Shown piece after piece: positions 35,657 to 47,700 of a stretch of 64,000 nt of DNA. Below the pieces are notes generated by a model. It was not told where the DNA came from and searched no databases. It saw nothing but the letters and a program-made list of their open reading frames with translations. Position numbers and translations under genes: made by a program. The DNA is from Limnoperna fortunei (taxonomy: Eukaryota; Mollusca; Bivalvia; Mytilida; Modiolidae). The first letter of the stretch is position 1. The number at the start of each line of letters is the position of its first letter. The DNA is taken from the NCBI GenBank assembly GCA_944474755.1, contig OX104122.1:2350751-2414750 (forward strand), written 5' to 3'.

Positions 35657-37899
35657 CTATTTAATAAAGGAAGTAACAGTCTTAATTTCTTCAGTTGTAG
35701 TTGGGTTCAGAATTTGTGTAAGCTTTTCAGTTTTATTTAGTTTATTAAAATCATTAATGTTACAACAATCTTGCAAAAATACAGTTCTAATATTAGAATT
35801 AATTTTACACTCAAGTAAGAACTGTGACTCATCATCAAGGGTGTTGCATATATCACATAGTCTTTGATCTCTTGGGATTTTTCTATATCGACTAAGTTCA
35901 ATCATTAGTTTGTGGTCACTTAGTCTAAGTTTAGATAAAAGGGTTCTTAATTGTTTATTATGATATGACAGATAGTATTCCATTAAATTTACATTTTGTT
36001 TTAAAAATTTATACAAATAGTTTTTATTATTTTGATTTAAATTATTTAGTTTATTTAATATAATTTCTTTATAAAAAAACTCTAAATTTTCTTTTACTAT
36101 TTTTTTAAGCTGTTTAACTTCTTTTATGGTTTGACAATTATTTAAAATGTCAGTATCTAATTCTGTTTCTGACATAATTTGTTTGGCAAATGTGAACCAA
36201 GAATAGACCCCCTTTTGGTCTAGAGTTTTACTTAAATTGAATGCCTCTTTTAGGAGAGGGTTAATATTTTCAGTATTTAGTCTGAGTAAATACATAATGG
36301 ATTGAGTTTTAATAAAAGTTTCAATTGGCAATCTACCGAGTTCTTCTCTGACAACTAAATTTGTACAAGTTCTTTTTACCCCTAGAGTACTTTTGCAAAA
36401 TTCCAAGTGTACCTCTTCAATAGAGGTTTTATCTACAAAGCTCAAAATGTCTATAACAGATTTCTTTTTTTTGCCCTTTGTTTTGCTCTAAAAAGTTTTA
36501 AATAGTTGTCCATAAAAGTTATTTCAGACTTGTAGGTTAATATAGGTTTGACTAGTGTGTCAAACACATTACATGCCACCTTGGCTGGTACATTACCAAG
36601 ATCTGCAGTGTATGATTTAATTGAAAATAAAACTTTACTAGCTTTTTTGGACAGATCAAGACTACTATTATTAAGATTACCATTGCTACTTAGCATACAA
36701 CCTAAGAATTTAAATTCTTTAACATTTTCAAGGTAATTTCCTGTAAATTTAGCAAAGGGATCATTTAATTTATTACATTTATTTTGAAATATAATAGTTT
36801 TAGATTTTTTTACATTGACAGTCAGTTGCCATTTATCACAATATTCTGACAAATTGTCTAAGTCCTTTTGTAAACCTTCTTTGCTTTTTGATAATATAAT
36901 CAGGTCATCAGCAAAGAGTAAACTTCCTATTTTTGATTCTAACAATTCTAAAGGATCGTTTCCATCGTGATCAAAGATATTTCCTAAATCATTAATAAAA
37001 ATGTTAAACAGTGCAGGACTAATACTATCTCCTTGTCTTACACCTTTGTCCAAAGAGAAAAAAATTGAATGTATATCTTGGTGTTTAAAACTACCCAAAG
37101 TATTTTTGAATTGATCTTTTATAATATTATACATATTTTTTCCTATACCTATATTTCCTTACTTGTATAACAGTCCATTTCTCCATAGTGAATCAAAAGC
37201 CTTCTGTAAATCTATGAAGCAAACAAAAATATTTTGTTTATTTTTATGAAGGTATTTATTTATTAGAGTTCTCAAAATAAATAAAATGTCAGAAGTCCTG
37301 TGGTTTTCTCTAAAACCAATCTGTGAACTATTAAATTTATCTTTCATAAAATTTTGAAGCCTTGAATTAAGTATAACACTGAATATCTTTGACATGCAAT
37401 TCATAAGTGATATATCTCTGTAATTATTTAAGTTTGATTTATCACCTGATTTATGAATGGCTATAATGAATTATTCTTCCCATGATTTCGGATAACATCC
37501 AGACGTTAAAATTAAGTTAAACAATTTTGTATATGCTTTTAATGTGACTATTTTACAGTATTCAATAATTTCATTTAGTATTTTATCTGGGCCACTGGCT
37601 TTGCCTAGCTTAATTTTTTTTAGAATGTCATTAACTTCAGAACAAGTAATAGGACAATCTGTTTCCTCTTCATATGTTAAAAAGTCTTCCATATTTTTCA
37701 AATCTTTTTCAATTTTGTTTTGAAATTCTTTATTGATACTCTTACAGTTTCCTTGGTTTTTAAAGTGATTTTCTAACAGAGAAACATTTTTAAATATTTC
37801 TTCACAAACCATCTCATTTGGTTTATTCTTCATGCTTTTTAGAATTTTCCAGTATTTTTTGTTCTTCTCAGCATATGATGTTTCTAATTGCTTGAACAT
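35657..37899 (-). pseudogene. LINE reverse transcriptase and C-terminal domain
   Basis: The polymerase part of the LINE, in open pieces 37899-37471, 37404-37159, 37134-36451 and 36445-35657. The catalytic FADD lies in the 37134-36451 piece and the conserved F-x-D-x-x-KAFD in the 37404-37159 piece. Each break is a single stop or a one-base slip, consistent with neutral decay of a once functional copy. Confidence 0.85.
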
Positions 37900-38349
37900 T
37901 TTTTTGCTTAAATTGCACCTTTTTTGTTTAATTAGCTTCTTTAGCTTTTTTACAAGATAAAAGTATCTATTTTTATCAGAAGAATCATGTGGGTTTGTTC
38001 TTATATTCTTTCCTAAATAGTTTATTTGTTGTTTTAGTTCTAAAACTTCCTGATCTGACCATGACTGTTTTTTGGTTTTATTCCTTTTTGCTTAAAGAGT
38101 TTGTTGACATTACATGTATTGTCTGACAAGTCAGTTAGTATTTCTGTGAGATTATTTGTTGCATCATCAATGCCTTTTTGATTTTCTGAAAAACTTTCAC
38201 TTTCAAAATTAACTATACTGTTCACAACTTCTTCATTTGCAAGATAATTGATCAATTTTACTTTTGATTTTTCAGTGTCCCATTTGTAGCTAGTACACTG
38301 TTTCCATTTTTGTTTTGAAAAAAATATTTTCTTTACCAATATTAATGTT

Positions 38350-39190
38350 ACATCTTAGATAAAGTTCTATTTGAGCATGATCTGATAAATAATTAAAGTT
38401 ATGTGTTTGAAAATATTTAGCTGAGGGAAGGAGAGCCTCACTTACAACAGCATAATCAACTACACTAAAACCATTACTAGTAATACAGGTATAATTTCCT
38501 TAATAAATCTCCAACATATCTGCCATTTAATATTCTTAGCCTGGAGGACGTGCACATATCAATAAGATCCTCTCCTTGTTTATTAAACGTAAAATCGAAA
38601 CTGTTTCTGTACGGACAATTATCTACCTCATAACTTTCAGGAAGTACATTGTTTTGATCAAAATCATTTAAGTCTACAGAATCATTTTCAATAAAGTCTG
38701 CTTTGACACCTGTTTTAGAATTAAAATCTCCCATTAGGAGGATTTTTCCTTTGCAGCAAAAATTTAATATTTCAGATTCAAGTGACAGATAATCATTATC
38801 ATTATGGATAGAATTCATAGGTGGAATATATACTGCACATACATACAAATCTTCTTCAAACCCCAAAAACCGCTTGTCCAATCTTAGCCAAAGACGGTTT
38901 TCTGATTTTGAACCGTCCTGTATATATGATATTCCATATTTTAACGAGTTCTTGTAATAAACTATTATTCCTCCGCTATGTCTTCTAGCTTTTTTTCTTC
39001 TTTTGCGGGATTTACTTATCAAGGTAAATCCTAAAATATTTGTATCTTTATTTTCTCCTGTCCATTTTTCTAGTTAAATATTAACGTCACTTTTTATTTT
39101 TTCAATGAAAGAGGGATCATTGTATTTGTCCCCAAAGCCATGAACATTCTAGGCAGATATGATTATTTGATTTTTCAGACATTCCATAAT
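38350..39190 (-). pseudogene. LINE endonuclease domain
   Basis: Carries GDFNSK and SDHAQI, the core motifs of APE endonucleases, which nick target DNA to prime reverse transcription. Two stops replace conserved codons near its N-terminus, and a frameshift near 38.51 kb separates the GDFN and SDH parts. Confidence 0.82.
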
Positions 39191-39390
39191 TGGATAGGAA
39201 GATATGGTCAAAAACAATATACTTGATGTTAAAAATATTAAATGAGGTTAGAAATAAACATATGCTTTTCATATTGGTTTGTTAATTGTTTCATGAAATG
39301 AAACACTTTAAGATGTAATATCAAATACATCTTTGTATAGCTACTTGTATAATTGCTCAGCTACAGTAAGTTTAAAGGTATTCTTTTTTA

Positions 39391-39414
39391 CACACACACA
39401 CACACATATATATA
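39391..39414. repeat. (CA)n(TA)n microsatellite
   Basis: A run of CA dinucleotides passing into TA, directly in front of the first SINE copy. Confidence 0.95.
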
Positions 39415-39717
39415 TGTCTAAGATTCACCCCGGTTAATGAAGCTATATTTTTATATAGCGGATTTGGCCGAGGGGTCTAGACCGCTGGACATAGTGCAGG
39501 CGAATTGGTGCCACAGTGTCACAACGGTGTGAGTTCGAATCCCGCTGAGGGAAAGCAAAAATTTGACAGTGTTAAAAATCTAATTCAAACAGTGTTGGGC
39601 TTAATTTGTAGACGTATATATAAATATTTGATATTAACCCTGTATTTCTGATGTTTCAGAAATCCGCTGGATAGATATATTATATGGTTGTCACAATACT
39701 TAGACGTTTGTATATAA
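39415..39717 (+). mobile_element. tRNA-derived SINE, copy 1
   Basis: Begins TGTCTAAGATTCACCCCGG. It holds a pol III A-box-like TTGGCCGAGGGGTCTAG at 39465-39481 and a B-box-like GAGTTCGAATCCC at 39531-39543. The remaining 170 bp is a non-tRNA body ending ACTTAGACGTTTGTATATA. The acceptor stem does not pair, so this is not a working tRNA gene. The head most resembles class II (Leu/Ser) tRNAs. Confidence 0.75.
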
Positions 39718-39860
39718 TTTACTTTCTGTGACTGCATGACAAGTAACTTTGTCATCCTATATAATATATACAAAAATGCTGAATTAGATTACTGTCAGAT
39801 TAATACGTATTGGTTACGAAAATTCCATCGTCACACGCTAGTACACATGTACTATGTCTA

Positions 39861-40153
39861 TGTCTAAGATTCACCCCGGTTAATGAAGCTATATTTTTAT
39901 ATAGCGGATTTGGCCGAGGGGTCTAGACCGCTGGACATAGTGCAGGCGAATTGGTGCCACATTGTCACAACGGTGTGAGTTCGAATCCCGCTGAGGGAAA
40001 GCAAAAATTTGACAGTGTTAAAATCTAATTCAAACAGTGTTGGGCTTAATGTGTAGACGTATATATAAATATTTGATATTAACCCTGTATTTCTGATGTT
40101 TCAGAAATCCGCTGGATAGATATATTATATGGTTGTCACAATACTTAGACGTT

Positions 40154-40194
<41 letters not shown>
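39861..40194 (+). mobile_element. tRNA-derived SINE, copy 2, with TA microsatellite tail
   Basis: Nearly identical to copy 1 at an offset of 446 bp, same strand. It differs by a few bases (for example CACATTGTC for CACAGTGTC) and ends in a 40-bp TA run at 40155-40194. The 39718-39860 spacer is different sequence, so these are two elements or one small tandem duplication, not a continuous array. Confidence 0.78.
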
Positions 40195-40197
<3 letters not shown>

Positions 40198-40540
40198 TAT
40201 ACTTGTAAGTAAAGCATGGGATAATAATATCAATGAATAAATGCTATGTTTCTTGACACAAGTGCAGAAAGAAAGATAACTCTATTTCAATATATTTTAC
40301 ACAGTACATATACATGTACATCATTACCAAAAATAAAATAATAATAAAAATTAAGTCATATCTTTTCATAACAAACAAACCCTTGCCCAGGACAGTTTCA
40401 ATTTTAATAATTCTACATTGTGAATAAACATATAAAGGTATAATAGAATAACACCTGTAGCATTGTTCAATTCAATACACCATTACATGATTCAGCTGTT
40501 ATTTTTTCACAACTGGTTAATTTATAATCAATTACACAAG
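40195..40540. other. Non-coding AT-rich DNA
   Basis: No gene is recognised. If the LINE model is right, this is the gap between its ORF1 and the SINE insertions. Confidence 0.45.
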
Positions 40541-40542
40541 AA

Positions 40543-41010
40543 TTACATAACCCTTAACATTTGTTCAAAGAGGCTAAAAATTCTTTCTTTATCATTTTCT
40601 TTATTAGAAAAAGCTTTGTTATAATTGTTTGTGTTCTCAAAATTTTGTGTGTAGGCTGCATTTGGATACCTAAATTTATCCCCATACATGTACGCATTAT
40701 CATGATTATTGTCTCTGTGTATGTATTCATTTGGTTTGGGTGTGTACCTGTCTGAGTCTCTGAGATTAAAATTTGGCTCATGACGATGAAATTGCTTACT
40801 CGGAGCAGATAGAGTTTGTCTATATCTATTATATATGGTACTATAGCTTGTCTCATGATTGTATCTATCTCTTTGCTTTTCTGAACTGTGTTCATGTCTT
40901 TTTTCATTGTACATATGATTTTGTCTTTTACCCTTATAACCATCGTGATCATAGTTTCATTCACATATTGTACCCCAATCATTGGATTTATAACCTTTTT
41001 GATACATTTT
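40543..41010 (-). pseudogene. Hydrophilic ORF fragment, possibly C-terminus of LINE ORF1
   Basis: An open stretch of 123 codons starting MYNEKRHEHSSEKQRDRY, very rich in Tyr, Asn, Arg, Lys and His and ending FSLFEQMLRVM. The same frame extends upstream through one TGA to about 41010 (YKKGYKSNDWGTICE region). I recognise no family. The strand, the position about 1.3 kb upstream of the LINE endonuclease, and the basic composition fit a LINE ORF1 tail cut off by satellite 2. The gap to ORF2 holds the two SINEs. An independent host gene fragment is the alternative. Confidence 0.4.
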
Positions 41011-41746
41011 ACATAATGCTTAATGCCAACTGATTACAGCTGTTGACATCAGGTAGATAGCTATGACACATGTCGACATAAGATATTAAGCTATAACACT
41101 TGTCGACACCAGATAGGTAGATATTACTCTTGTCGACTTTAGGTAGGTAACTGGGGCACTTGTACTCATGTGTACAGTAGTAAACGATTACAACTGTTGA
41201 CATCAGGTAGTAGCTATTACACTTGTCGACATCAGGTAGGTAACTGTTACACTTTTCGACATCAGGTAGGTAACTATTACACTTATCGACATCGGTAGCT
41301 AACTAGTACACTTGTAAAAATGTGTAGTAAACGATTACACCTGTCTACACCAGGTAGGTAGCTATTACCCTTGTCGACATCGGTAGGTAACTGTTACACT
41401 TGTCGACATCAGGCAGGTAACTATTACACTTGTACACATGTGTAGTAAACGATTACACCTGTTGACATCAGGTAGGTAGCTATTACACTTGTAGACATGT
41501 GTAGTAAACGATTACACCTGTCGACATCAGGTAGGTAACTATTACACTTGTACACATGTGTAATAAACGATTACACCTGTCGACAGCAGGTAGGTAGCTA
41601 TTACACTTGTCGACTTCAGGTAGGTACCTGTTACACTTGTCGACCTCAGGAAGGTAACTATTACACTTGTACATATGTGTAGAAAACGATTACACCGCTA
41701 ATACAATTGTCGACATCAGGTACGTAGCCATTACACTTGTCGACAT

Positions 41747-44700
41747 CAATAGTGATATGATCTATGTCGACCATCTTGTGACTATACTTGTAGGGTATTC
41801 ACTTATCAGGTAACTAGCGCATTTGTACAAATGTGCAGTAAATGATTACACCTGTCGACACCAGGTAGGTAGCTATTACACTTGTCGACTTCAGTTAGGT
41901 AACTGGTACACTTGTACACATGTATACTGTATTAAACGATTACAACTGTTGACATCAGGTAGATAGCTATTACACTTGTCGACATTGGTAGGTAACTGTT
42001 ACACTTGTCGACATCAGGTGGGTAACTGGTACACTTGTACACGTGTATACTGTATTAAACGATTACAACTGTTGACATCAGGTAGATAGCTATTACACTT
42101 AACGACATTGGTAGGTAACTGTTACACTTGGCGATATCTGGTAGGTAACTATTACTTTGTTACACGTGTTAAGAAAACGATTATACCTGTCGACATCAGG
42201 TAGGTAGCTATTACACATATCGACATTAGTTATGTAGCTATTACATCTGTCGACACAATGTAGATAACTATTACACTTGTCGAAATCAGGTAGATATCTA
42301 TAACACTTGTCGACATCAGGTAGGTAGCTTTTACTTTTGTCGACATCAGGTAGGTAACTGGTACACTTGTACACGTGTGTAATATAGTAAACGATTACAA
42401 CTGTTGACATGAGGTAGATAGCTATTACACTTGTCGACATCGGTAGGTAACTGTTACACTTGTCGACGTCAGGTAGGTAACTATTACACTTGTCGACATT
42501 GGTAGGTAACTAGTACACTTGTACAAATGTGCAGTAAACGATTACACCTGCCGACACCAGGTAGGTAGCTTTTACACTTGTCGACTTCAGTTAGGTAACT
42601 GGTACACTTGTACACGTGTGTAATATAGTAAACGATTACAACTGTTGACATCAGGTAGATAGCTTTTACGCTTAACGACATTGGTAGGTAACTGTTACAC
42701 TTGTCGACATCACGTAGATAATATTACTCTTGTCGACTTCAGGTAGGTAACTGGTGCACTTGTACACATGTTTACAGTAGTAAACGATTACAACTGTTGA
42801 CATCAGGTAGATAGCTATGACACTTGTCGACATCAGGTAGGTAACTATTACACTTGTCGACATCGGTAGCTAACTAGTACACTTGTCGACATCAGGTCGG
42901 TTACTGTTACACTTGTACAAATGTGTAGTAAACGATTACGCATGTCGACACCAGGTAGGTAGCTATTACACTTGTCGACATCAGGTAGGTAACTGTTACA
43001 CTTGTCGACATCAGGTCGGTTACTGTTACACTTGTACACATGTGTAGTAAACGTTTACACCTGTCGACACCAGGTAGGTTGCTATTACACTTGTAGACAT
43101 GTGTAGTAAAAGATTACACCTGTCGACATCAGGTATGTACCTGGTACACCTGTACACGTGTGTACTGTAGTAAACGATTACAACTGTTGACACCAGGTAG
43201 ATAACTATTATACTTGTCGTCATCAGGTAGATACCCATAACACTTGTCGACACCAGGTAGTTAGCTATTACTCTTGTCGACATCAGGTAGGTAACTGGAA
43301 CACCTGTACACGTGTGTACTGTGGAAAACCATTACAACTGTTGACATCATGTAGATAGCTATTACACATGTCGACATCAGATATGTAGCTATAACACCTG
43401 TCGACACCAGATAGGTAGCTGTTACTCTTGTCGACTTCGGGTAGGTAACTGGAGCACTTGAACACATGTTTACAGTAGTAAACGATTACAACTGTTGACA
43501 TCAGGTAGATAGCTATGACACTTGTCGACATCGGTAGCTAACTAGTACACTTGTACAAATGTGTAGTAAACGATTACACCTGTCTACACCAGGTAGGTAG
43601 CTATTACCCTTGTCGACATCGGTAGGTAACTGTTACACTTGTCGACATCAGGAAGGTAACTATTACACTTGTACACATGTGTAGTAAACGATTACACCTG
43701 TTGACATCAGGTAGGTTGGTATTACACTTGTAGACATGTGTAGTAAACAATTCCACCTGTCGACATCAGGTAGGTAACTATTACACTTGTACACATGTGT
43801 AATAAACGATTACACCTGTTGCCACCAGGTAGGTAGCTATTACACTTGTCGACTTCAGGTAGGTACATGTTACACGTGTCGACCTCAGGTAGGTAACTAT
43901 TACACTTGTACATATGTGTAGAAAACGATAACACCTGTCCACACCAGGTAGAGCTCATACAATTGTCGACATCAGGAACGTAGCCATTACACTTGTCGAC
44001 ATCAATAGTGATATGTTCTATGTCGACCATCTTGTGACTATACTTGTAGGGTGTTCACTTATCAGGTAACTAGTACATTTGTACAAATGTGCGGTAAATG
44101 ATTACACCTGTCGACACCAGGTAGGTAGTTATAACACTTGTCGACTTCAGTTAGGTAACTGGTACACTTGTACATATGTATACTGTAGTAAACGATTACA
44201 ACTGTTGACATCAGGTAGATAGCTATTACACTTAACGACATTGGTAGGTAACTATTACACTTGTTGACATCGGTAGGTAACTGTTACACTTGTCGACATC
44301 AGGTAGATAATATTACTCTTGTCGACTTTAGGTAGGTAACTGGTGCACTTGTACACATGTTTACAGTAGTAAACGATTACAACTGTTGACATCAGGTAGA
44401 TAGCTATGACACTTGTCGACATCAGGTAGGTAACTATTACATTTGTACACATGTGTAGTAAACAATTACACCAGTTGACATCAGGTAGGTAGCTATTACA
44501 CTTGTAGACATGTTTAGTAAACGATTACACCTGTCGACATCAGGTAGGTAACTATTACACTTGTACACATGTGTAATAAACGATTACACCTGTCCACACC
44601 AGGTAGGTAGCTATTACACTTGTCGACTTCAGGTAGGTACCTGTTACACTTGTCGACCTCAGGTAGGTAACTATTACACTTGTACATATGTGTAGAAAAC

Positions 44701-47700
44701 GATGACATCTGTCGACATCAGGTAGGTAACTATTACATTTGTACACATGTGTAGTAAACAATTACACCAGTTGACATCAGGTAGGTAGCTATTACTCTTG
44801 TAGACATGTGTAGTAAACGATTACACCTGTCGACATCAGGTAGGTAACTATTACGCTTGTACACATGTGTAATAAACGATTACACCTGTCCACACCAGGT
44901 AGGTAGCTATTACACTTGTCGACTTCAGGTAGGTACCTGTTACACTTGTCGACCTCAGGTAGGTAACTATTACACTTGTACATATGTGTAGAAAACGATG
45001 ACACCTGTCGACATCAGGTAGGTAGCTATTACACATGTCAAAATCAGATATGTAGCTTTTACATCTGTCGACACCATGTAGGTAACTATTACACTTATCG
45101 TCATCAGGTAGATACCTATAACACTTGTCGACACCAGGTAGTTAGCTATTACTCTTGTCGACATCAGGTAGGTACCTGGTACACCTGTACACGTGTGTAC
45201 TGTAGTAAACGATTACAACTGTTGACACCAGGTAGATAACTATTATACTTGTCGTCATCAGGTAGATACCTGTAACACTTGTCGACACCAGGTAGTTAGC
45301 TATTACTCTTGTCGACATCAGGTAGGTAACTGGAACACCTGTACACGTGTGTACTGTGGTAAACGATTACAACTGTTGACATCATGTAGATAGCTATTAC
45401 ACATGTCGACATCAGATATGTAGCTATAACACTTGTCGACACCAGATAGGTAGCTATTACTCTTGTCGACTTCGGGTAGGTAACTGGTGCACTTGTACAC
45501 ATGTTTACAGTAGTAAACGATTACAACTGTTGACATCAGGTAGATAGCTATGACACTTGTCGACATCAGGTAGGTAACTATTACACTTTTCGACACCGGT
45601 AGCTAACTAGTACACTTGTACAAATGTGCAGTAAACGATTACACCTGTCTACACCAGGTAGGTAGCTATTACCCTTGTCGACATCGGTAGGTAACTGTTA
45701 CACTTGTCGACATCAGGAAGGTAACTATTACACTTGTACACATGTGTAGTAAACGATTACACCTGTTGACATCAGGTAGGTTGCTATTACACTTGTAGAC
45801 ATGTGTAATAAACGATTACACCTGTCGACATCAGGTAGGTAACTATTACACTTGTACACATGTGTAATAAACGATTACACCTGTCGACACCAGGTAGGTA
45901 GCTATTACACTTGTCGACTTCAGGTAGGTACCTGTTACACGTGTCGACCTCAGGTAGGTAACTATTACACTTGTACATATGTGTAGAAAACGATAACACC
46001 TGTCCCCACCAGGTAGAGCTAATACAATTGTCGACATCAGGAACGTAGCCATTACACTTGTCGACATCAATAGTGATATGTTCTATGTCGACCATCTTGT
46101 GACTATACTTGTAGGGTGTTCACTTATCAGGTAACTAGTACATTTGTACAAATGTGCAGTAAATGATTACACCTGTCGACACCAGTCAGGTAGTTATAAC
46201 ACTTGTCGACTTCAGTTAGGTAACTGGTACACTTGTACATATGTATACTGTAGTAAACGATTACAACTGTTGACATCAGGTAGATAGCTATTACACTTAA
46301 CGACATTGGTAGGTAACTATTACACTTGTTGACATCGGTAGGTAACTGTTACACTTGTCGACATCAGGTAGATAATATTACTCTTGTCGACTTTAGGTAG
46401 GTAACTGGTGCACTTGTACACATGTTTACAGTAGTAAACGATTACAACTGTTGACATCAGGTAGATAGCTATGACACTTGTCGACATCAGGTAGGTAACT
46501 AGTGCACTTGTACAAATGTGTAGTAAACGATTACGCATGTCGACACCAGGTAGGTAGGTATTACACTTGTCGACATCGGTAGGTAACTACTACACTTGTA
46601 CATATGTGTAGAAAACGATTACGCATGTCCACACCAGGTAGGTAGCTATTACACTTGTCGACATCGGTAGGTAACTGTTACACTTGTATACATCTGTAGT
46701 AAACGTTTACACCTGTCGACACCAGGAAGGTAGCTATTACAGTTGTAGACATGTGTAGTAAACGATTACACATGTCGACATGAGGTAGGAAACTATTACA
46801 CTTGTACACATTTGTACTAAACGATTACACCTGTCGACACAAGGAAGGTAGCTATTACACTTGTCGACTTCAGGTAGGTACCTGTTACACTTGTCGACAT
46901 CAGGTAGGTAACTAATACATTTGTACATATGTGTAGAAAACGATTACACCTGTCGACATCAGGTAGGTAGCTATTACACATTTCAAAATCAGATATGTAG
47001 CTATTAAATCTGTCGACACCATGTAGGTAACTATTACACTTATCGTCATCAGGTAGATACCTATAGCACTTGTCGACACCAGGTAGTTAGCTATTACTCT
47101 TGTCGACATCAGGTAGGTACCTGGTACACCAGGTAGATAACTATTATACTTGTCGTCATCAGGTAGATACCTATAACACTTGTCGACACCAGGTAGTTAG
47201 CTATTACTCTTGCCGACATCAGGTAGGTAACTGGAACACCTGTACACGTGTGTACTGTGGTAAACGATTACAACTGTTGACATCATGTAGATAGCTATTA
47301 CACATGTCGACATCAGATATGTAGCTATAACACTTGTCGACACCAGATAGGTAGCTATTACTCTTGTCGACTTCGGGTAGGTAACTGGTGCACTTGTACA
47401 CATGTGTACAGTAGTAAACGATTACAACTGTTGACATCAGGTAGTAGCTATTAGACTTGTCGACATCGGTAGGTAACTGTTACACTTTTCGACATCAGGT
47501 AACAGTTACAAATGTGTAGTGCACTTGTACAAATGTGTAGTACACTTATCGACATCTGTAGCTAACTAGTACACTTGTAAAAATGTGTAGTAAACGATTA
47601 CACCTGTCTTCACCAGGTAGGTAGCTATTTCCCTTGTCGAGATCGGTAGGTAACTGTTACACTTATCGACATCAGGAAGGTAACTATTACACTTGTACAC

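Larger units (their letters stand above)
35480..39190 (-). mobile_element. APE-type non-LTR retrotransposon (LINE), decayed ORF2
   Basis: Read leftward: an apurinic-type endonuclease (NVHGFGDKYND, RRHSGGIIVYYKNSL, LLMGDFNSK, YLSDHAQIELYL), a linker, then an RT (KLGKASGPDKI, NYRDISLMNC, IGFRENHRTSD, CFIDLQKAFDSL, GVRQGDSISPALFNIFINDL, LLFADDLIILS), then a C-terminal segment with a Cys-rich motif (RLCDICNTLDDESQFLLEC). It is disabled by several lesions: stops near 39.15, 39.08, 37.48 and 37.16 kb, and frameshifts near 38.51 kb and in an A8 run near 36.47 kb. The 3' end appears to be the AAAT-type tail at 35.48-35.50 kb. I do not assign a clade. Confidence 0.88.

Noticed and set aside
39458..39550. 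Functional tRNA-Leu/Ser gene
   Set aside because: The A- and B-box motifs are present, but the sequence before the A box cannot pair with the sequence after the T arm, and the downstream body is shared between copies. A SINE head fits better.
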